From Lepeophtheirus salmonis (lineage: Eukaryota; Arthropoda; Copepoda; Siphonostomatoida; Caligidae): a stretch of 64,000 nucleotides of DNA. The stretch covers positions 13,702,001-13,766,000 of the forward strand of contig NC_052138.2 in NCBI RefSeq assembly GCF_016086655.4, read 5' to 3'. Below, piece after piece: positions 59,310-64,000 of this stretch. Each line of letters begins with the position of its first letter. The first letter of the stretch is position 1. Under the pieces are notes generated by a model that was not told the DNA's origin, searched no databases, and was given only the letters and a program-made list of their open reading frames with translations. The translations under genes and the position numbers were made by a program.

Positions 59310-59549
59310 ATGGACAAAAAATACTGCAACATTGAGGATGAAAAAAAAAAAAAAGAGTCAAGAAATGAATGGATAAAAACTCTGAGTCTGCCTCAACCCG
59401 TAAAATATGATGAACAATATTTTTTTCTCTCCCCAGGCTTGTATACAAAACATGATAAGTATCATACGACGTTAAGAAGTAATCCAGAGGGTTTGAGGTG
59501 TCCCCTGGAAGGTAGTGTTTTAGGTTACTTTACAACATACCAAGATTAA
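59310..59549 (+). CDS. Unrecognised 79-codon ORF
   Basis: I do not recognise this frame. It begins MDKKYCNIEDEKKKKESRNE, a highly charged stretch, then WIKTLSLPQPVKYDEQYFFL, then a second half with GLYTKHDKYHTTLRSNPEGL and RCPLEGSVLGYF. Amino-acid use is more balanced than in chance frames nearby. The string tttttttctctccccag at 59420-59437 looks like a splice acceptor, so the second half (from gcttgtatac, 59438) could instead be an exon ending near 59510 (ctggaag, gtagtg). There is no homology I can name. Confidence 0.2.
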   Translation: MDKKYCNIEDEKKKKESRNEWIKTLSLPQPVKYDEQYFFLSPGLYTKHDKYHTTLRSNPEGLRCPLEGSVLGYFTTYQD

Positions 59550-59890
59550 ATTCATTACCGGTCTAAAGACTATATTACTTTTAGCACTCTCCTATTAGAG
59601 TTTTTTAAAAGAAAAAAATGATTCTCCGATGATATGCACCAACTTTTTAGAGCATTAACAATTAAGTGGCCAAATTTAAGTGTCATTATAAATTAATGAT
59701 CCATAAGTGCAAATTCTAATACACTCGTATGTACACAAAATATAATATATTCAGTTAGAATCACTTTATTTTTTTAAATTTAAATAACAAACTTTTGCTC
59801 AGTCACTATAGAACATATTTACAGACATCACATTTTGCATCTTAAACCAAAGTGACACCATTATGGAAGTTATATTTTATTTTATATATA

Positions 59891-61126
59891 CAGGGTTTGG
59901 AAGCAAAACGTGGACTGAATGACTGATTTGAAAAAATGTCAATAATTTTATTTTTTTATAAATAATTTTGTAATTTTTTTTAACAAAACTTTGAGACACG
60001 ACTTTTGTGAACATGTTCACTCAATATGGCCGCCCTCAGCAGCAATCACAGCCTCCACACGGTTGCGGAAAGTCTTGCAGGAATTGATGATGAACTTCTC
60101 GGACAAGTTGTTCCACTCCTTTACAATGGCGGCCTTCGGGGAATCCACGTTCGGTAGAGATATATGTTAGTCTTCCTCTCTAAAGTGTCCCACACAGCAA
60201 AGTTAAACAGTTTCAAATGCAGCGAATATGATGCCCACATGTCCTCGTGCCAAAAATCAGCTATGTTGTCGACGCAGAACTTCTGGCATTTGGCCGATGT
60301 GTGTGAGGCTGCATCATCTTGGGTCCACAGATAGTTGTTCTCAGGGTAGGTGGCATTGATCCATGGCAGTATAATGAACCTTAACACATTGTAGTAGCCC
60401 TCCTGGCCGATTTTCTCCCCAGCCTTAAAAAAGGAGGGAGGCATCTTCTTGCTGTCGGACGCCACGATCCCCAGGACCATTGTTTGGGTCTGATGCTGTG
60501 TACAGAACATCCCTTGACTTACTCTGGTATCCCCCAAGCCAACAGTCGTTGCGACGGTTGTAGACCTGGTCCACGGTGAAAATCTTCTCGTTGGAGAAAT
60601 TGTTTACTGTGGATCTATTTGCCTTGATCCACGCACGAACTTTCTTGCCCCACTGCAGTCTCCTTTCCTACAGAGTGTCCATCAACAGGTGGCGTGGGGT
60701 CCTTGTGTAAGAAGACAACCCCAAGTCCTCCTTCAAATCCCTCCTGATTGTCCCCTCGTCCACGTCAAACTCGTTAGAGAGGCGATTGATGGATTTTGTG
60801 GGGGTTCTCCTTGATCTTCTTCTTCAGGTCACCCAGAAACTCAGAATCCCTTTTCAAGTTTTGTCCCCCATTTCCTTCTTTCCTTGAGAGTTATTTTCCA
60901 TCCATTTTCATATATGAAGCACTTCACAATGTCCATAATCTCTGCCACCTCAATTTTGCCATTCAGAAGGTCTGAGATCCTCTGTCCTTTGCTTCTTACT
61001 CAATCATGATGAAAGATTTGAGAAATGTGTATTATTGTTTACTTATGCAGACAGGACAGGAAATTCGGAATATGCATAAAATCACAAAACCTCTCAATTT
61101 TAATTACATTTTGCTTCCGAACCCTG
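59891..61126 (-). mobile_element. Full-length mariner (maT-like, DD37D) with inactivated transposase
   Basis: Ends cagggtttggaagcaaaacg (59891-59910) and, inverted from 61126, cagggttcggaagcaaaatg agree at all but two of about 21 bases. TA lies on both sides, so the length is 1236 bp. Minus-strand protein order: QRISDLLNGKIEVAEIMDIV (about 60995-60935), the first helix-turn-helix; LKRDSEFLGDLKKKIKENP; INRLSNEFDVDEGTIRRDLK, the second helix-turn-helix; KVRAWIKANRSTVNNFSNEK (first Asp changed to Asn) and IFTVDQVYNRRND. From 60537 an open 138-codon frame reads VMVLG-type IVASDSKKMPPSFFKAGEKI, then LWTQDDAASHTSAKCQ (second Asp kept) and SLHLKLFNFAVW (third Asp changed to Asn). There are 37 codons between the last two. 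Same subfamily as 35260-36144. Confidence 0.92.
60121..60537 (-). pseudogene. Longest intact piece of the mariner transposase
   Basis: A 138-codon frame covering the catalytic core from just after the first Asp to the third-Asp position. The second Asp (QDDAASH) is present and the third is Asn (LFNFAVW; expected PLDFAVW). It is interrupted upstream by frameshifts and downstream where the C-terminal helices should follow (WNNLSEKFI-like codons are visible out of frame at 60090-60125). The start codon at 60537 is internal to the ancestral gene and has no significance of its own. Confidence 0.85.
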
Positions 61127-61226
61127 TATATTAATAAAATAAAGTTTGTTTGTCTGTCTGTTTATTTGTCTGTCAAATGTGGATTACTTTTTAACAACAT
61201 CCTCATATTAAAAAAAAAAAAACATA
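61127..61226. repeat. tatataa/gtctgtctg stretch beside the mariner
   Basis: tatattaataaaataaagtt, then tgtttgtctgtctgtttatt, then tgtctgtc resembles 62795-62830 (tatattaaatatgaatgtct, gtgtgtgagttcg) and 46085-46130. These may be starts of the same old interspersed repeat. The mariner terminus abuts it. Confidence 0.35.
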
Positions 61227-61665
61227 CAACTTGAGCAAGCTATATGGGCTACAAAAAGATTTTTTGTTCTAATCCAATTTTCTTTCTTTCACACTTAAAA
61301 AATTAAACCTAAAATTCTCCCGTGATCCAACTGATAAGTTCGTATTTGGTGTTGCAAGGAGTTCGATTGGTTTATCGTTCGATCGTGCCCCATACAAAAA
61401 AATCAATCGGATTCAGATCCGGCGAGATGAAGTCGTCAAAACTGTCACTTCGACCCTTGACCCCAGCATGAATTCCTCAAATTCCCTCCAAGCCTTGCGA
61501 ACGAACGTCTCACTGAGTTCGAACAATTGTTATGTTGTCGCTCAAGGCGCAGATTCCGAAGAAGGCTCGGTGTCTTTTTCAAAATTATTTGGGAGAACGA
61601 ATTCGTAAGTTAATTTCATTTTTTTCAAACGGTACAGGTTTGAACAAGCTATCTAAAACACAAAA
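61227..61665 (-). pseudogene. Mariner relic, same subfamily as 4070-4520
   Basis: The minus strand reads RSFARKAWREFEEF-type codons near 61490-61530, then DDFISPDLNPIDFFVWGTIE and R (about 61440-61375), with the third Asp kept (PID). A stop follows, then TNRTPCNTKYELISWI (61370-61325). Colinear with the plus strand of 4070-4520, where this motif is destroyed. N-terminal and first two catalytic regions were not found. The plus-strand frame at 61532-61753 is antisense. The patch is markedly GC-richer than its surroundings. Confidence 0.7.
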
Positions 61666-61861
61666 AAATCAGCTGCCTTATGACTTGCGTTTGCCCAAGA
61701 GAGCGTGCCTAAGTGTCTGCCTATATATCTTACACACTCTGTGTATGAAATAATGGATGTGACCTAAGATGAGCTTTCGTAACTTGCATATGTAAGTAAA
61801 GGACAGTCAGCGAGCGCTCGAGGGACTCATGTACTCCCTAGCTCCTCACATCATATAAAAA

Positions 61862-62065
61862 AATTATCAAGCTGTTATAATTACTCATTTATTCTTGAAG
61901 AAAAAACATCTAAGTATTAAGTAGCTACATGGGTGTGCACTCAGGAAAAGTGAAAAGTACCATTGAGGACTTGTTGTTAAGTTATTTTCTAATGTTATTA
62001 AGGCAAAGTTTGTCTGTTACTCGATGTCTAATTACTCTGGAGAATTCAGCTAGTTTATTGGATAA
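61862..62065 (-). repeat. Interspersed family B, copy
   Basis: Tail: gctgttataattactcattt, attcttgaagaaaaaacatc, taagtattaagtagctacat. Head: caaagtttgtctgttactcg, atgtctaattactctggaga. Colinear with 38508-38700. Confidence 0.7.
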
Positions 62066-63240
62066 AACAGATGATTTTTTTTAAATCTTGGAGAAACTTC
62101 ATCATAAGGCTTTAAATTAAAAGAGTCCTTAACACTTCCATTGAATACTAGACTTTGTCAATTGAAAAATAGTTGTTATTTAATTAAATCAAACTATTAG
62201 GTACGGTAAATTCCTATAAAATATAAAGATTTGTAGAAATTACTTTTACTTTGAATCGAATAACTACAAGAAAAGTATGATAATTATAAAAGATTATCTT
62301 GTTCTTGCCAATGTACAACATTATTTTTTTCTCTACACTTGGATTTTCAAAGGGGGGGGGGAGATAACAGTTCTTTCATAAAATCTGAAGTTTGATATAT
62401 TAATTATGATGGTTTATTGCCACTGCCCTCGAATGTCGTGTCAAGTCTAACAACAGCAAATAACTGAGTGTTCCATTCAAATTGACTAAACGGCAACTTT
62501 GAGCATAGTAACACACTTTCCTTTTAAAAGAATTAAACATCTCATGATGCATACAATGAACAAAAAGTTCAATGCTTTTATTTTTTCATTAAGCACGACT
62601 CAAATTGTTAATGTTCATTCTCATACTAATGTGCAATTAAGCCAAATTGAAAACTACTTTTTAAAACGCAATGAGCTGCATAAATTTAAAAAGTTATATA
62701 CTGAATATGATGTCGAACGTGATGGAGAAAATTTAAAAAATATTCCCTTGGAATTAATATGGGTATATAATTGAAATTGATTTCAGCATAATCTTCTATA
62801 TATTAAATATGAATGTCTGTGTGTGAGTTCGTCCTTCAATCATGTCTAGGGATTCTCACGGGAGCACGCATGCGTTCCTGAGCAGTTTCAGCTTGAAAAA
62901 CAAGAAGCTTAAAACTGATATAATTTATGAGATATATCTTTTTTGGGATGCTGATTCAGAAAATCTAATAAAAATTATGAAATTTACTCTTAAATTTCTC
63001 TGTGTAAAAAATTGAAAGTCTAGAGGTGTATTTTTTTCTTTTCTTTTTTTTTTCCCCGAATAATGAAGGCAAGATTTTTGGGAAAAAAAACAAATATGAA
63101 TTTAGCGTAAAGAGATATTGATAATAAGCTTATTTCGAAAAAAAAAAAAAAGATGAGATCGAAGACCTCAAGATAAATAAATACTTCGTAAAATATAAAT
63201 ATAAAGTCCTGATACTTTTTATCAAACATGTTAAAGAAGA
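62066..63240. other. Stretch without recognisable genes
   Basis: AT-rich, with a ten-base poly(G) at 62352-62361. The open frame at 62499-62774 has AT-driven codons but is fairly long (91 codons) and unbroken. I see no motif in it. The minus-strand frame at 63020-63229 is mostly Phe and Lys from A/T runs. Confidence 0.4.
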
Positions 63241-63260
63241 TCCTTTCTCTTGCTTTCCAG

Positions 63261-63317
63261 AGTAACCCTGCAACAGATTTCTTGGAGTTTGCACGACCAG
63301 GCTTTTCAAAAACGGAG
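63261..63317 (+). CDS. Candidate 57-nt internal exon
   Basis: A pyrimidine tract ending tttctcttgctttccag (63244-63260) precedes a 57-base segment that is followed by gtatgttc (63318), together a textbook acceptor and donor. The segment is 19 codons long and open in two of three phases. In phase 0 it reads SNPATDFLEFARPGFSKTE; in phase 1 it gives VTLQQISWSLHDQAFQK. The length is a multiple of three. I cannot place it in a family, and no partner exon was confirmed in the window. Such signals also arise by chance in AT-rich DNA. Confidence 0.3.
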
Positions 63318-63419
63318 GTATGTTCTTGTCATGATCATTTATTTAATAACCTTAGAGCAACTGATTGTATAATCTCAGATCAATCTATTTGATCATTAGC
63401 AATGTAATCTAATTAATCT

Positions 63420-63930
63420 GAGGGCGAGACTTATTTACCAGGATTAGTGCCGTGAGGCCACCTGCTGGGGACAGAACATCATTACTGACATTTTTTTACA
63501 AAAAGAAAAAAAATATCCCATGGTTACTAAGCTGAAAAGTTGAGCTTTTCCTTGAAAGTGAATGCTGCAGAACAGCACCACCACCACCGAATTTCAATTA
63601 TTTAAATACAGATTCTGAATCAGTACCGTGATAATCCATAATCTTCCCAAACCAATGAATCTATTTTCCATATATTTCTTATGTAGCTTCTTAAGGTTCC
63701 ACAAACGGTTCTGGTAACAATTTTTTAGGGTATTTAAGACCCTGGTGATCTTTAAATAGGATTTTTGGCACTTCACCTGTACAAGCTGAGGGCCGGAGTG
63801 TATTTTGGATATTAGAAAAGTTCTTTGACGCTCAGGCAAGTGGTGGTGGACGAATTTAACCTGACTCAGGTACCAGCAGTTCATATACACAACCCGTGGG
63901 AGGTGTATACTCTAGCATATTAGAAGGGGT
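63420..63930. other. Less AT-rich segment of unknown origin
   Basis: Base use differs from the surroundings (for example gtgccgtgaggccacctgct, 63449; caccaccaccaccg, 63578). The minus strand is open for 98 codons (63594-63890; basic, with KKLHKKYMENRFIGLGRLW near its end). Other minus frames are also fairly open (KIMDYHGTDSESVFK). It could be decayed mobile-element DNA or part of a gene that extends beyond the window. Confidence 0.3.
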
Positions 63931-63944
63931 TTTTAGTGCTTATA

Positions 63945-64000
63945 ATGGCGACAGTGGTGCAATTTAAACTCCCTGGAGGCCCAGTACCTTACTTGTACAA
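63945..64000 (+). CDS. Candidate start of an ORF cut by the window end
   Basis: ATG at 63945 is followed by GCG (a favourable +4 G) and reads MATVVQFKLPGGPVPYLY up to the window edge, with an in-frame stop upstream at 63921. An alternative reading is that tggcgacagtggtgc (63946-63960) is a primer-binding-site-like sequence at the start of an LTR retrotransposon, with the DNA to its left as LTR. Neither can be decided from 56 bases. Confidence 0.25.
   Translation, partial: MATVVQFKLPGGPVPYLY

Noticed and set aside
62499..62774. 91-codon plus-strand ORF
   Set aside because: Open by chance composition as far as I can see; no domain, Kozak-like context or repeat copy. Kept only as a remark in the regional entry.

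Overview
This window looks like AT-rich, gene-poor nuclear DNA from an animal. No conserved host gene can be recognised. No reading frame exceeds about 140 codons, and there are no operons, rRNA, tRNA or CRISPR arrays. The identifiable protein-coding content is almost entirely decayed DNA transposon. The mariner-type transposase pieces, with motifs such as VMVLGxVASD and SPDLNPLDF and a DD37D-like spacing, resemble those I associate with caligid copepods (sea lice, e.g. Lepeophtheirus). That organism call is inference from motif style and base composition, not a search.

Layout: 0-8 kb has four mariner relics (635-1240, 4070-4520, 5040-5420, 6940-7075) in otherwise featureless DNA. 10-17 kb has an internally deleted mariner (10690-11110), a tandem array (12234-12510), a nearly whole but broken mariner (about 13000-13921) between two direct repeats, a long palindrome (15150-15320), a 0.4 kb duplication (15805-16347) and two mariner C-terminal pieces in opposite orientation (16429-16992). 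18-23 kb and 32-45 kb carry many copies of two related unclassified interspersed families, here called A and B. 24-30 kb has several mariner pieces, including one that shares an internal deletion junction with the 10.7 kb copy. 33-36 kb holds three more. 37.3-37.7 kb is a short terminal-inverted-repeat element. 42.6-43.1 kb is a hAT-type relic. 48-54 kb holds four to five mariner relics. 56.4-57.9 kb is the most unusual piece: a THAP-like domain upstream of an HTH_Tnp_4/DDE_Tnp_4-type transposase. 59.9-61.1 kb is the best-bounded mariner (1236 bp, inverted repeats, TA on both sides), with two of its three catalytic Asp codons changed.

Most elements show stops, frameshifts or deletions, so the locus reads as a transposon graveyard in intergenic or intronic sequence. 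Host coding potential is limited to weak hints: a 57-nt exon-like segment at 63261-63317 with good splice signals, an open start at 63945 that runs off the window, and two unrecognised ORFs (17191-17478 and 59310-59549). Nothing here amounts to a clearly new biological system. The points most worth following are the THAP/DDE composite, the shared-deletion mariner lineage, and families A and B with their common tail.
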